This document shows positions 53,075 to 62,253 of a DNA stretch of 64,000 bases, one piece after another (the stretch's first letter is position 1; each line of letters begins with the position of its first letter). The notes beneath the pieces are model-generated. The model saw only the letters and a list, made by a program, of their open reading frames with translations. It was not told the origin of the DNA and searched no databases. This DNA comes from Streptomyces sp. 71268 (GTDB taxonomy: Bacteria; Actinomycetota; Actinomycetes; Streptomycetales; Streptomycetaceae): contig NZ_CP114200.1 in the NCBI RefSeq assembly GCF_029392895.1, positions 6,702,501-6,766,500 of the forward strand. The letters run 5' to 3'. The position numbers and the translations under genes are program-made.

Positions 53075-53126
53075 GCACAAGGCGGTGCCCCTGACGTCCA
53101 CGGACGTCAGGGGCACCGCCTTGTGC
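53075..53126. terminator. Bidirectional terminator between terC and the MBL gene
   Basis: A 25-bp perfectly matched inverted repeat (53075-53099, 53102-53126), effectively a 24-bp stem with a 4-nt loop, between convergent genes. Confidence 0.92.
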
Positions 53127-53149
53127 GGGCGAGGCCCGCCGCGAGCCGA

Positions 53150-53806
53150 CTACCAGCCGCGTTCCCGCCACTCGCCGAGGTGGGGACGCTCGGCGCCGAG
53201 CGTGGTGTCCGCCCCGTGGCCCGGGTAGACCCAGGTCTCGTCGGGCAGGACGTCGAAGAGCTTGCGCTCGACGTCGTCAATGAGGCTCGCGAACGAACGC
53301 TCCTCGCCCCAGGTGTTGCCGACGCCGCCGGGGAAGAGGCAGTCCCCGGTGAAGACGTGCGGGTGCCCGTGCGGGTCGTCGTAGACCAGGGCGATGCTGC
53401 CCGGGGTGTGTCCGACCAGGTGGCGCGCGGTGAGGGTGACCCGCCCCACCTGGATCGTGTCGCCGTCGTCCACCAGGACGTCGGTCGCGACGGGGATGCC
53501 CTCGGCGTCGTGCCGGCCGGCGTAGGTGCGCGCGCCGGTCGCCCGCACCACCTCGTCCAGCGCCTGCCAGTGGTCGCCGTGCCGGTGCGTCGTCACGACC
53601 GATGCGATGCCGTCGTCGCCGATGAAGTCGAGCAGGCGCGCGGAGTCGTTGGCCGCGTCGATGAGGAGTTGCTCGTCGGTGGCCCGGCAGCGCAGCAGGT
53701 ACGCGTTGTTGTTCATCGGGCCGACCGCGATCTTGGAGATCATGAGGTCGGGCAGTTCGTGCACGTCGGCGGGGCCGCCGACCTCCACCGCTCCGCTGTA
53801 CGTCAT
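53150..53806 (-). CDS. MBL-fold metallohydrolase (glyoxalase II-like)
   Basis: 218 residues. The metal motif is THRHGDHW, with further ligands in GHTPGS, FTGDCLF and YPGHGADT. This fits hydroxyacyl-thiol hydrolases. It starts 4 bp after the stop of a mycothiol-dependent isomerase-like gene, so a mycothiol thioester substrate is plausible (inference). A TAGGCT (53813-53818, minus strand) ends 6 nt before its ATG and gives it a possible leaderless promoter of its own. Confidence 0.9.
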   Translation of the reverse strand: MTYSGAVEVGGPADVHELPDLMISKIAVGPMNNNAYLLRCRATDEQLLIDAANDSARLLDFIGDDGIASVVTTHRHGDHWQALDEVVRATGARTYAGRHDAEGIPVATDVLVDDGDTIQVGRVTLTARHLVGHTPGSIALVYDDPHGHPHVFTGDCLFPGGVGNTWGEERSFASLIDDVERKLFDVLPDETWVYPGHGADTTLGAERPHLGEWRERGW

Positions 53807-53810
53807 GGCC

Positions 53811-54524
53811 TCAGCCTAGTGGCGGGAGGGTGGGCAGCGGAGCGTTCGCGGCGAGGTCGGAGCCGTCGGAGCGGCCGGTGAGCCAGCCGAGCAGCGCGAC
53901 GGGCGTACCCTCGACAGTGGTGGGCTCCTCTCCGGTGCGACCCGTGTGCCAGGTGTGCCCACCGGGAACGGTGAGCGTCAACGCGGGCACGTCCGCGTGG
54001 CCGGCGAACTTGCCGCTGGTGAGGAACTCCACCTCCCGCTGCACGAAGTCGGCCGGGAGGTCGGTGAGCTCGTAGCCGATGTCCAGGTCGACGTGGTGCA
54101 GCTCGACCTCGATGAGGCGGCGGAAGGGGAGCCGGGCAGCGCGCTCGGTGACGGCGTTGCGCATGGCGACCACGTAGTCCCACCGGTCCTTGGGAAGGGC
54201 CGCGGCTGCTGAATTGAAGCGAAACGCGCTGGTGCGGAGGTCGTCGAGGTGCACGATCATCGGACGGTTCGCGTCGCGGGCGATGTCGGCGTTGCGCGCT
54301 TCGTCGTTGGCGTACATCGGAGTCTCCTCGCCGGTGCGCGCCCAGGTGAGGAGGTTCACGATGGCGTCGGCGTTGCGGGCGAGGTGGGCCAGGATGTGGC
54401 CCCGGGTCCAGCCCGGCAACCGCGACGGACGGGCGGCCGCCGCGTCGTCCAGTGGGGTCACCGCGGTCAGCAGGCGATCGGTGGCAGCCTGCACGGCAGC
54501 CGCGTCGTGCGCGAAGTCAGTCAT
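53811..54524 (-). CDS. Maleylpyruvate-isomerase-family mycothiol-dependent enzyme
   Basis: 237 residues with the DinB-like four-helix bundle typical of mycothiol-dependent maleylpyruvate isomerases. GWTRGHILAHLARNADAIVNLL holds the metal-binding His pair, and EVELHHVDLDIGY holds the third. The C-terminal MDMPI domain ends in GWLTGRSDG. It would isomerise or transfer with mycothiol as cofactor. TAACGT (54531-54536, minus strand) ends 6 nt before the ATG, suggesting leaderless expression. Confidence 0.9.
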   Translation of the reverse strand: MTDFAHDAAAVQAATDRLLTAVTPLDDAAAARPSRLPGWTRGHILAHLARNADAIVNLLTWARTGEETPMYANDEARNADIARDANRPMIVHLDDLRTSAFRFNSAAAALPKDRWDYVVAMRNAVTERAARLPFRRLIEVELHHVDLDIGYELTDLPADFVQREVEFLTSGKFAGHADVPALTLTVPGGHTWHTGRTGEEPTTVEGTPVALLGWLTGRSDGSDLAANAPLPTLPPLG

Positions 54525-54705
54525 GATCCAACGTTAATGCGCGCCACTCGATCGGGTGAAGGTGGCAGACTCTCGCCGTAATTCGAATGTGCGTGCTATA
54601 CGCTCGTGTGTGGCATCGAACCACCATCTCTCTGGGGCGCCCCCCATACCCTGGGTTCCGGGGCACCGCTCCGCTCCGCCTCTCTCAAGAAAGGTGCCGA
54701 CCGGC

Positions 54706-57705
54706 GTGGCCGACCGTCTCATCGTCCGTGGCGCTCGCGAGCACAATCTAAAGAATGTCTCGCTCGACCTCCCGCGTGACTCCCTCATCGTTTTCACCGG
54801 GCTCTCTGGGTCGGGCAAGTCGTCTCTCGCGTTCGACACGATCTTCGCCGAGGGGCAGCGCCGGTACGTCGAGTCGCTCTCCTCCTACGCACGCCAGTTC
54901 CTGGGCCAGATGGACAAGCCCGACGTGGACTTCATCGAAGGTCTCTCGCCGGCTGTCTCCATCGACCAGAAGTCCACCTCGCGCAACCCGCGCTCCACGG
55001 TCGGCACCATCACCGAGGTCTACGACTACCTCCGGCTGCTGTTCGCCCGGATCGGCAAGCCGCACTGCCCGGAGTGCGGCCGTCCCATCGCCCGCCAGTC
55101 ACCCCAGGCGATCGTGGACCGTGTCCTGGAGCTGCCCCCGGGCAGCCGCTTCCAGGTCCTCTCCCCGCTGGTGCGCGAGCGCAAGGGGGAGTTCGTCGAC
55201 CTCTTCTCGGACCTCCAGACCAAGGGGTACAGCCGGGCCCGGGTGGACGGGGCCACGGTGCAGCTCTCCGAGCCGCCGAAGCTCAAGAAGCAGGAGAAGC
55301 ACACCATCGAGGTGGTGGTGGACCGCCTGACCGTCAAGGAGAGCGCCAAGCGGCGGCTGACGGACTCGGTGGAGACCGCCCTCGGGCTCTCCGGCGGCAT
55401 GGTGATCCTGGACTTCGTGGACCTCGACGAGGACGACCCGCAGCGCGAGCGGATGTTCTCGGAGCACCTCTACTGCCCGTACGACGACCTCTCCTTCGAG
55501 GAGCTGGAACCGCGCTCCTTCTCGTTCAACTCGCCCTTCGGCGCCTGCCCGGACTGCACCGGCATCGGCACCCGGATGGAGGTCGACCCGGAGCTGATCA
55601 TTCCGGACGAGGAGAAGTCGCTGGACGAGGGCGCGATCCACCCGTGGTCGCACGGCCACACCAAGGACTACTTCGCGCGCCTGGTGGGCGCGCTCTCGGA
55701 CGCGCTGGGGTTCCGCACCGACATCCCGTGGGCGGGGCTGCCGCAGCGGGCCAGGAAGGCCCTGCTCAACGGGCACAAGACGCAGATCGAGGTCCGCTAC
55801 CGCAACCGGTACGGGCGCGAGCGCGCGTACACCACGGCCTTCGAGGGGGCGGTGCCGTTCGTCAAGCGGCGCCATTCCGAGGCGGAGAGCGACGCCAGCC
55901 GGGAGCGCTTCGAGGGCTACATGCGCGAGGTGCCGTGCCCGACCTGTGAGGGCACGCGGCTCAAGCCCATCGTCCTCGCGGTGACCGTTCAGGACCGGTC
56001 CATCGCCGACATCTCGGCGATGTCGATCAGCGAGTGCGCCGAGTTCCTGCGGGCCCTCAAGCTGAGCGCCCGCGAGAAGACCATCGCGGAGCGGGTGCTC
56101 AAGGAGGTCAACGAGCGGCTGCGCTTCCTGGTGGACGTGGGCCTCGACTACCTCTCGTTGAACCGGGCCGCCGGCACCCTCTCCGGCGGCGAGGCCCAGC
56201 GCATCCGGCTGGCCACCCAGATCGGTTCCGGCCTCGTCGGCGTGCTCTACGTGCTCGACGAGCCCTCCATCGGCCTGCACCAGCGCGACAACCACCGGCT
56301 GATCGAGACCCTGGTGCGGTTGCGTGACCTCGGCAACACGCTGATCGTCGTGGAGCACGACGAGGACACCATCAAGACCTCGGACTGGGTGGTGGACATC
56401 GGCCCGGGCGCGGGCGAGCACGGCGGCAAGGTCGTGCACAGCGGGCCGCTGGCCGAGCTGCTGGCCAACGACGCCTCGGTGACGGGGCAGTACCTGGCCG
56501 GCAAGAAGGCCATCCCGACCCCGCCGCAGCGGCGTCCGGTGGACCGCGACCGGCAGTTGACGGTGCACGGCGCGCGGGAGAACAACCTGCGGGACATCGA
56601 CGTGTCGTTCCCGCTGGGCGTGCTGACCGCGGTCACCGGCGTCTCCGGCTCGGGGAAGTCGACCCTGGTCAACGACATCCTGTACACGCACCTGGCGCGG
56701 GAGCTCAACGGGGCCCGCTCGGTTCCGGGCCGGCACACCCGGGTCGACGGCGACGACCTGGTCGACAAGGTCGTGCACGTGGACCAGTCGCCGATCGGTC
56801 GGACCCCGCGTTCCAACCCGGCGACCTACACCGGTGTCTTCGACCACGTCCGCAAGCTGTTCGCGGAGACGATGGAAGCCAAGGTCCGCGGGTACCTGCC
56901 GGGCCGCTTCTCGTTCAACGTCAAGGGCGGCCGGTGCGAGAACTGCTCCGGTGACGGCACCATCAAGATCGAGATGAACTTCCTGCCGGACGTGTACGTG
57001 CCGTGCGAGGTCTGCCACGGCGCGCGCTACAACCGCGAGACGCTGGAGGTCCACTACAAGGGCAAGTCCATCGCCGAGGTGCTGGACATGCCCATCGAGG
57101 AGGCCCTGGACTTCTTCGAGGCCGTACCGGCCATCTCGCGCCACCTGCGGACGCTCAACGAGGTCGGGCTGGGCTACGTTCGGCTCGGCCAGTCCGCGCC
57201 GACCCTCTCCGGTGGCGAGGCCCAGCGCGTCAAGCTCTCCAGCGAGCTGCAGAAGCGGTCCACGGGCCGTACGGTCTACGTCCTGGACGAGCCGACCACC
57301 GGTCTGCACTTCGAGGACATCAGCAAGTTGATCCGGGTGTTGTCGGGACTGGTCGACAAGGGCAACACCGTGATCGTGATCGAGCACAACCTCGATGTGA
57401 TCAAGACGGCCGACTGGGTCGTGGACATGGGCCCCGAGGGCGGCAGCGGCGGCGGGCTGGTCGTCGCGGAGGGCACGCCGGAGCAGGTGGCGTCCGTGCC
57501 GACCAGCCACACCGGCAAGTTCCTCCGGGACCTGCTGGGCGACCGGGTCAGCGACGCGGACGCGGCCCCGGCGCGGAAGCGGACCGCGAAGAAGGCGGCG
57601 CCCGCGAAGAAGACCGCGGCGGCGACGGCCACGGCGGCGAAGAAGGCCGGCGCGGCGAAGAAGGCCACGGCCAAGAAGACCGCGACGAAGCGGACCGCGC
57701 GCTAG
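54706..57705 (+). CDS. uvrA: Excinuclease ABC subunit A
   Basis: 999 residues. Two ABC ATPase halves show Walker A motifs GLSGSGKSS and GVSGSGKST, each with an LSGGEAQR signature. Zinc modules include [25 protein letters not shown] and CENCSGDG...CEVCHGARY. It finds helix-distorting lesions. A tail of about 45 residues made almost only of Lys, Ala and Thr (from about 57570) resembles histone-H1-like tails. GTG 54706 starts at the conserved [15 protein letters not shown]. Unlike uvrB and uvrC it shows no damage-type promoter nearby. Confidence 0.97.
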   Translation: MADRLIVRGAREHNLKNVSLDLPRDSLIVFTGLSGSGKSSLAFDTIFAEGQRRYVESLSSYARQFLGQMDKPDVDFIEGLSPAVSIDQKSTSRNPRSTVGTITEVYDYLRLLFARIGKPHCPECGRPIARQSPQAIVDRVLELPPGSRFQVLSPLVRERKGEFVDLFSDLQTKGYSRARVDGATVQLSEPPKLKKQEKHTIEVVVDRLTVKESAKRRLTDSVETALGLSGGMVILDFVDLDEDDPQRERMFSEHLYCPYDDLSFEELEPRSFSFNSPFGACPDCTGIGTRMEVDPELIIPDEEKSLDEGAIHPWSHGHTKDYFARLVGALSDALGFRTDIPWAGLPQRARKALLNGHKTQIEVRYRNRYGRERAYTTAFEGAVPFVKRRHSEAESDASRERFEGYMREVPCPTCEGTRLKPIVLAVTVQDRSIADISAMSISECAEFLRALKLSAREKTIAERVLKEVNERLRFLVDVGLDYLSLNRAAGTLSGGEAQRIRLATQIGSGLVGVLYVLDEPSIGLHQRDNHRLIETLVRLRDLGNTLIVVEHDEDTIKTSDWVVDIGPGAGEHGGKVVHSGPLAELLANDASVTGQYLAGKKAIPTPPQRRPVDRDRQLTVHGARENNLRDIDVSFPLGVLTAVTGVSGSGKSTLVNDILYTHLARELNGARSVPGRHTRVDGDDLVDKVVHVDQSPIGRTPRSNPATYTGVFDHVRKLFAETMEAKVRGYLPGRFSFNVKGGRCENCSGDGTIKIEMNFLPDVYVPCEVCHGARYNRETLEVHYKGKSIAEVLDMPIEEALDFFEAVPAISRHLRTLNEVGLGYVRLGQSAPTLSGGEAQRVKLSSELQKRSTGRTVYVLDEPTTGLHFEDISKLIRVLSGLVDKGNTVIVIEHNLDVIKTADWVVDMGPEGGSGGGLVVAEGTPEQVASVPTSHTGKFLRDLLGDRVSDADAAPARKRTAKKAAPAKKTAAATATAAKKAGAAKKATAKKTATKRTAR

Positions 57706-57723
57706 CGGCGAACCGCACGAGGC

Positions 57724-57768
57724 AGGCCGCGCCCGGTCGCCCGCTGGCCTGCCTGGCGGGCGCGGCCT
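57724..57768 (+). terminator. Hairpin after uvrA
   Basis: Perfect 11-bp arms (57724-57734, 57758-57768) around a structured 23-nt loop. Confidence 0.6.
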
Positions 57769-57918
57769 CAGGCGGCGAAGCGGGCCGGCCCCGCCACGGA
57801 GAAGGCCAGGCGTGGCGGGCCCGCCGGCCCGTCGCCCCCGCACACGTACGGGCGAGGGCGACGGCCGGCGCGCGTGACAGCCCGCCGCCTCTTCGCGCTG
57901 AAGGGGAGGGGCCGAGGG

Positions 57919-58860
57919 TCAGGCCAGTTCGGCGGCGAAGGGGGGCTCCGCGCCGGCGCGGGAGCAGGTGAGGGCCGAGGCGCGGGCGGCGAAGGAGAGG
58001 ATGTCGCGCCAGGTGCCGGGCGCGAGGCTGGCCACGGCGGCGCCGGAGAGCGCGTCGTGCGAAGCCAGCCGGTGCAGGAGCGCGGCGTTGACCGTGTCGC
58101 CCGCCCCGATGGTGTCCACCACGTCGACCCGTACCCCGGGGACCCGCAACTCGCCGGCGTCCCGGGTGTGGACGCCGAGCCCGTCCGCGCCGTGCGTGAC
58201 GACGACGGCCGCGGGGCCCGCCGCGAGCCAGCCCCGCGCGGCGGCGGCGACGTCGGCCGATCCGGCGAGCCACGTCGCGTCCTCCACCGAGAGCTTGAGG
58301 AGGTCGAGGTGCGGCAGCCAACTGGCGAAGCGGGCCCGGTAGGCGTCGGGGTCCGCGATCAGGTCGGCCCGGATGTTCGGGTCGAGCGCGGTGAACACCC
58401 CGCGCTGGGCCTCTCGGCGCAGCAGCGCCTCGTACGCGGTGGCGCCCGGCTCTAGGACCAGCGAGCACGTGCCCAGCGAGAGGGCGGTGGTGCCGGGCGG
58501 CAGGGCGGCCGGGAGCTGGAAGAGGCGATCGGCCGTGCCCTCCACGTAGAAGACGTAACCGGCCGAGCCTTCCGCGTTGACCTCGGCCACGGCCAGCGTG
58601 GTCGGCTCCGGCCCGCGTTGTACCGGGGCGGTGTCGACGCCGGCGGCGTGCAGGGCGTCGAGGAGGGCGGCCCCGTAGCCGTCGGTGGAGACGCGGGAGC
58701 AGAACGCCGTCGGGGAGCCCAGCCGGCCCAGGGCCAGAGCGGTGTTGTACGGCCCGCCGCCCCGGCGGGGGACCAGCGGCACCAGCCGCGCGTCGGCCTC
58801 GGGAGGCGTCGCTGTGCTCGGGACGAGGTCGATCAGGGCTTCTCCGGCGACGACGATCAC
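57919..58860 (-). CDS. PfkB-family carbohydrate kinase
   Basis: 313 residues with a ribokinase fold. VIVVAGEALIDLVPS starts the sheet, then GGGPYNTALALGRLG, and the anion-hole signature VDTIGAGDTVNAALL with the catalytic Asp. This subgroup often phosphorylates fructose. GTG 58860 is chosen because the ORF upstream is low-complexity. A LacI remnant lies upstream on the same strand. Confidence 0.9.
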   Translation of the reverse strand: MIVVAGEALIDLVPSTATPPEADARLVPLVPRRGGGPYNTALALGRLGSPTAFCSRVSTDGYGAALLDALHAAGVDTAPVQRGPEPTTLAVAEVNAEGSAGYVFYVEGTADRLFQLPAALPPGTTALSLGTCSLVLEPGATAYEALLRREAQRGVFTALDPNIRADLIADPDAYRARFASWLPHLDLLKLSVEDATWLAGSADVAAAARGWLAAGPAAVVVTHGADGLGVHTRDAGELRVPGVRVDVVDTIGAGDTVNAALLHRLASHDALSGAAVASLAPGTWRDILSFAARASALTCSRAGAEPPFAAELA

Positions 58861-58946
58861 GGGTGGGAGTCCTTCCAGGGGCGAGGTGGGTGACCATGGC
58901 GCGTGCGCGCCGGCCAGCGGCGTGCCGGGCGGCGGGGGGCGCCTGC

Positions 58947-59144
58947 TCAGGGGTCGGGCGCTGGTTCGGGGCGACGGGCGGCCGGGAGGGGGCGCGGACG
59001 CGGCGTGCGGCGCGGGCGGGCGGAGCGCGAAGCCGGCCGGCCGGCGCGGGTGGCGGGACGCAGGGGCCGGGGTGGGGTCAGCGCGGGGGAGACGGTGGCC
59101 GCCGAGACGTCCGCGTGTCGCGCCACCTCGTGCAGGGTCGTCAC
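58947..59144 (-). pseudogene. Truncated LacI-family regulator (N-terminal helix-turn-helix only)
   Basis: 65 codons from GTG 59144. The first 20 (VTTLHEVARHADVSAATVS) are a clear LacI DNA-binding helix-turn-helix. Then SPALTPPRPLRPATRA is a damaged hinge-side segment, and the rest is Arg/Pro-rich without LacI features. The sugar-binding domain is absent. It sits just upstream of the PfkB kinase, where a LacI regulator of sugar use would be expected. Confidence 0.6.
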
Positions 59145-59392
59145 GTCGGAGCCTTTCGACGGGCGTGCCGCGGCCAGTCCGCCACGCCGCCCGAACCGTC
59201 GCCGGGGAGGGTGACCGGCGTGCGCTCACCGAGGTGAGGGGGCTGCTCGGCGCCCGGGGCCGGGCCGAAGTTACCGTACGGGAGCGGGGTGCGTAAACGC
59301 TCGCGTGGGCGCTGACCCGCAGCTCCGGCCGGGTATCGTCGGCGGTGCCCATTTCGTGATCCAGTTCCCTGAAACATCCCCGTGGAGTTCCC

Positions 59393-59815
59393 ATGAGTTG
59401 CCAGCCCGCCAGCCGTCGGACCGTGCTGCGAGGGGCGGCACTGGCGGGGGTCGCGGGGCTCGGCGTAGCCGCGTGCTCGGCGGGCGTCGACGGGCCCGGG
59501 CCGGCGACGCCGACCGCCCCGGTGGACCTGGGGGCGCCCGACGCGGTGCCGGTGGGCGGGACGAAGCTCTACCGCGAGGACCGGCTGCTGGTCGCGCAGC
59601 CGGCGAAGGGGCAGTTCACGGCGCGCAGCGCGGTCTGTACGCACTCGGGGTGCACGCTCAGCAAGATCGAGGACGGCGAGGCCAAGTGCCCCTGTCACGG
59701 CAGCCGGTTCGACCCGGTGACGGGCGAGGTGCTCGACGGCCCGGCCGGCGCCCCGCTGCCCGCGGTGCCGGTGCGCCTGGAGGGCGGGAAGCTGGTCGCG
59801 GGGCCCAAGGCGTAG
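59393..59815 (+). CDS. Rieske [2Fe-2S] lipoprotein-like protein
   Basis: 140 residues. A Tat/lipoprotein-type N-terminus (SRRTVLRGAALAGVAGLGVAAC) would be cleaved and lipidated at the Cys. The Rieske site is CTHSGC and CPCHGS, with the two Cys and two His ligands at normal spacing. It is probably a membrane-anchored electron carrier; the partner is unknown. Confidence 0.92.
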   Translation: MSCQPASRRTVLRGAALAGVAGLGVAACSAGVDGPGPATPTAPVDLGAPDAVPVGGTKLYREDRLLVAQPAKGQFTARSAVCTHSGCTLSKIEDGEAKCPCHGSRFDPVTGEVLDGPAGAPLPAVPVRLEGGKLVAGPKA

Positions 59816-59926
59816 CACCCGCGGCCCCGCCGGCGGCGCGAGACGCCCGGAGGTGAGCGCCTCCGTGAGTGAACAACGCGGAGCCGGGCCAAGGCGTCGC
59901 GGTGACGGGGGAGTTAGGCTCGCGGT

Positions 59927-60355
59927 GTGATCGCTACCTGGGAGCCCGCGGCGGCGGGGGTGCTGCGACTGCCGTCGGGCCGGCTCGTGCGCGGACGGGG
60001 GCTGCGGCATCCGCTGCCCGACGGGCCGCGACCGGACTTCGCCCTCTATCTGCGGGGCCGCCGGCCGCCTCCCGTCGCGTGGGAGGCCCGGTGGGTGCGC
60101 TGGCCCGACTTCTGGCTGCCGAAGGACCGCGCGGCCTTCGGCCAGGCGCTGCGGCAGGCGTGGGCGCGCGCCGAGGCCGAGCGCGTCGAGGTCGCGTGCG
60201 GCGGCGGGGTCGGGCGGACCGGTACCGCGCTGGCCTGCCTCGCCGTACTGGACGGGGTGCCCGCCGGCGAGGCCGTGGCGTACGTCCGGCGGCACTACGC
60301 GCCCCGGGCCGTGGAGACGCCGTGGCAGCGGCGTTTCGTGGCCGCGTTCGGGTAG
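59927..60355 (+). CDS. Protein-tyrosine-phosphatase-like small protein
   Basis: 142 residues. VEVACGGGVGRTGTALACLAVL contains the C-x5-R-T signature of cysteine phosphatases (Cys then GGGVG, Arg). WPDFWLPKDRAAF could hold the WPD-like acid. It may act on phospho-Tyr or another phosphoester. TAGGCT (59915-59920) ends 6 nt before GTG, so it is likely leaderless. Confidence 0.82.
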   Translation: MIATWEPAAAGVLRLPSGRLVRGRGLRHPLPDGPRPDFALYLRGRRPPPVAWEARWVRWPDFWLPKDRAAFGQALRQAWARAEAERVEVACGGGVGRTGTALACLAVLDGVPAGEAVAYVRRHYAPRAVETPWQRRFVAAFG

Positions 60356-60366
60356 CGGGGAGCGGT

Positions 60367-60387
60367 CGCGCGCTCCGGCCGCGCGCG
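60367..60387. terminator. Short hairpin between convergent genes
   Basis: CGCGCGC (60367-60373) pairs with GCGCGCG (60381-60387) with a 7-nt loop. Confidence 0.4.
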
Positions 60388-60413
60388 GACGCGTCGGGTG
60401 TGGGGCACGCGGG

Positions 60414-61358
60414 TTACGACCAGTCCCAGGCGATGCCCAGGATGCCGGGGCGTACGCCCTGTTCGGCCAGGTGGACGGAGCGGTGCTGGCCGCTCAGGGT
60501 GAGTTCCCGTTGGCCGCTGCGGGCCGCGCCCGTCGAGCCCTGCGCGAAGCGGTGGCACCGTACGGGCAGGGCGGCCGAGTCGAAGCGGACCTGGAGCACG
60601 TACTGGCCGCCCGCGAACGGGAAGCCCCGCACGTACTCGGTGCTCTGGCCGCCCGTGCCGTCCTCGACGACGTAGCTGAACACGTGCGTGTCGCCGGCGC
60701 GCAGCCGGGTGTCGAAGAGCAACTCGGTGACCAGCACGCCCGTTCCCGAGTGCCAACGGAGCCGTCCAACGCGGCAGTTGTCGGTGGCCCGCACCCGTAC
60801 CTGGCTGGGCTCGCAGCCGTGGTCGCCCTGGTGGATGGCGAGGTACCGGTCCACGCCGTCCCGGTGCGCCCGGACCACGTGCTGTGAGTCGCGGGCCGCC
60901 AGCTCCCGGCGGGCGCCGATGTGGATGCGCTCCAGGTGACACACGGTGTGCAGGCCGCCGTCGAGGGGGGAGCCGAGGTCGGCGATCAACAGGGCGACGG
61001 ACTCGGCCTGTTCGTGCAGGGTGCGGTAGGAGCGGGCGGCGGGGCGTTCGGCCTCGGGGCGCAGCGCCGGTTCGAGGAGTCGGGTCAGGGCGTGGCTGGG
61101 GAGGTCCAGGACGTCTTCGAGGGCGCGTACGGCGCGTAGGGACTCCGCGCGGCGCGGGGTCCTGGCGCCCTGCTGCCAGTAGCTGAGGCTGGTGACTCCG
61201 ACCTTGACGCCGCGCTGCGCCAGCCGGTGCTGCACGCGGTGGAGGGCCAGCCCGCGCGCGGCGAGCGCGGTGCGCAGGGCGAGGTGGAACGGTCCGGTGC
61301 GCAGGGCCTGTGCCAGTTCGGCCTCGGCCACATCCGACCGTGCGGCGGTCTGTCGCAT
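60414..61358 (-). CDS. Helix-turn-helix regulator with a novel C-terminal domain
   Basis: 314 residues. The N-terminal part (about 20-100) has a helix-turn-helix pattern, LAARGLALHRVQHRLAQRGVKV followed by SLSYWQQGARTPRR. The C-terminal 200 residues have a beta-rich appearance and no family was recognised. It is divergent from the secreted papain-like protease cassette. GGGGAGG precedes ATG 61358. Repeated GTTCAC/GTGAAC words in the shared intergenic region may be its sites. Confidence 0.75.
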   Translation of the reverse strand: MRQTAARSDVAEAELAQALRTGPFHLALRTALAARGLALHRVQHRLAQRGVKVGVTSLSYWQQGARTPRRAESLRAVRALEDVLDLPSHALTRLLEPALRPEAERPAARSYRTLHEQAESVALLIADLGSPLDGGLHTVCHLERIHIGARRELAARDSQHVVRAHRDGVDRYLAIHQGDHGCEPSQVRVRATDNCRVGRLRWHSGTGVLVTELLFDTRLRAGDTHVFSYVVEDGTGGQSTEYVRGFPFAGGQYVLQVRFDSAALPVRCHRFAQGSTGAARSGQRELTLSGQHRSVHLAEQGVRPGILGIAWDWS

Positions 61359-61390
61359 CGCATGCCTCCCCTGAGCCAAGTCAGGACGGA

Positions 61391-61512
61391 TATTCACACA
61401 CCGGTGCCCTACGTGAACATTCACGATCGGAATCCGCCAATTCGGCGCCTTGCGTGCCGTGATCCAGCTAGCGGGGCGCGGGGGCGTTCACATGTCGCGC
61501 CGACTGTTCACG
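61391..61512. promoter_or_regulatory. Cluster of TTCAC sites in the divergent regulator/protease region
   Basis: The palindrome CGTGAACATTCACG (61412-61425) is accompanied by TATTCACAC (61391-61399), GTTCACA (61486-61492) and GTTCACG (61506-61512). Candidate binding sites for the divergent regulator. Confidence 0.5.
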
Positions 61513-61628
61513 TCGATTATCACCACGCATTGAAGCGTGTTGACTGTGCTCGGACAACACCTGATGCTCCTCGCAGCGTCCGGACGCGCTCCTCCACCCC
61601 ACACCCCTCGCTCGCTGGGAGGAACGCC

Positions 61629-62249
61629 ATGCCCCTCACCCCTCGACAGCGCCCCGCGCGCCGTCCCCACCCCAGACGGCTGACCGTCGCCGCGCTCGCC
61701 GCGGTCGCCGTGTTGGCCGTGCCCACGGCCACGGCGACCGCGGCCACCGACGACACGCGGGACACCCGCGCGGCGAACCGGCTGAACATCACCATGCAGG
61801 CGCAGCAGAAGACCAACTGGTGTTGGTCGGCCGCGGGCAACACGATCGCCACCTGGATGGGCAAGAACTACAGCCAGAACCAGTTCTGCAACGCCGCCTT
61901 CAACCGGCAGCAGGGCCTCGACTGCCCCAACAATCAAGCTACCCTCGGTAACGTGCAGACTGCGCTGCGTTGGGCGGGCATCAGGCCGGGCTCGTACATC
62001 AACGACTGGCTGCAGTACGGCGCGATACAGAACGAGATCAACGCGGAGCGCCCCATTGAGACCCGCATCCAGTGGTCGTCGGGCGGAGGCCACATGCACG
62101 TCATCTACGGTTACGACAACGCCAACGGCTTCGTCTACTGGGGCGACCCCTGGCCCTCCAACAACCGCTACAACTGGGCCTCGCACGGCTGGTACGTGGG
62201 CAACAACGAGTTCTCCTGGACCCACTCGCTCTACCGGATCGGAGCGTGA
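61629..62249 (+). CDS. Secreted papain-like cysteine protease (AvrRpt2/C70-like)
   Basis: 206 residues. A signal peptide (about 1-38, ATATA) precedes a small papain-fold domain. The catalytic Cys is in QQKTNWCWSAAGNTIATWMG, the His in GGGHMHVIYGYD, and the Asp in FVYWGDPWPS. The spacing matches AvrRpt2/C70-like proteases. It would act outside the cell. The next gene starts 4 bp after its stop and encodes an anchored partner. Confidence 0.87.
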   Translation: MPLTPRQRPARRPHPRRLTVAALAAVAVLAVPTATATAATDDTRDTRAANRLNITMQAQQKTNWCWSAAGNTIATWMGKNYSQNQFCNAAFNRQQGLDCPNNQATLGNVQTALRWAGIRPGSYINDWLQYGAIQNEINAERPIETRIQWSSGGGHMHVIYGYDNANGFVYWGDPWPSNNRYNWASHGWYVGNNEFSWTHSLYRIGA

Positions 62250-62253
62250 GGTC

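Noticed and set aside
54525..54705. Damage-type promoter or LexA box before uvrA
   Set aside because: No TGTCAGTG-N8-TANNNT was found, and the TTCGAATGTGCGTG segment is too far from a palindromic SOS box.
55099..57843. 914-codon open frame antisense to uvrA
   Set aside because: Same artefact; uvrA motifs on the plus strand are complete.
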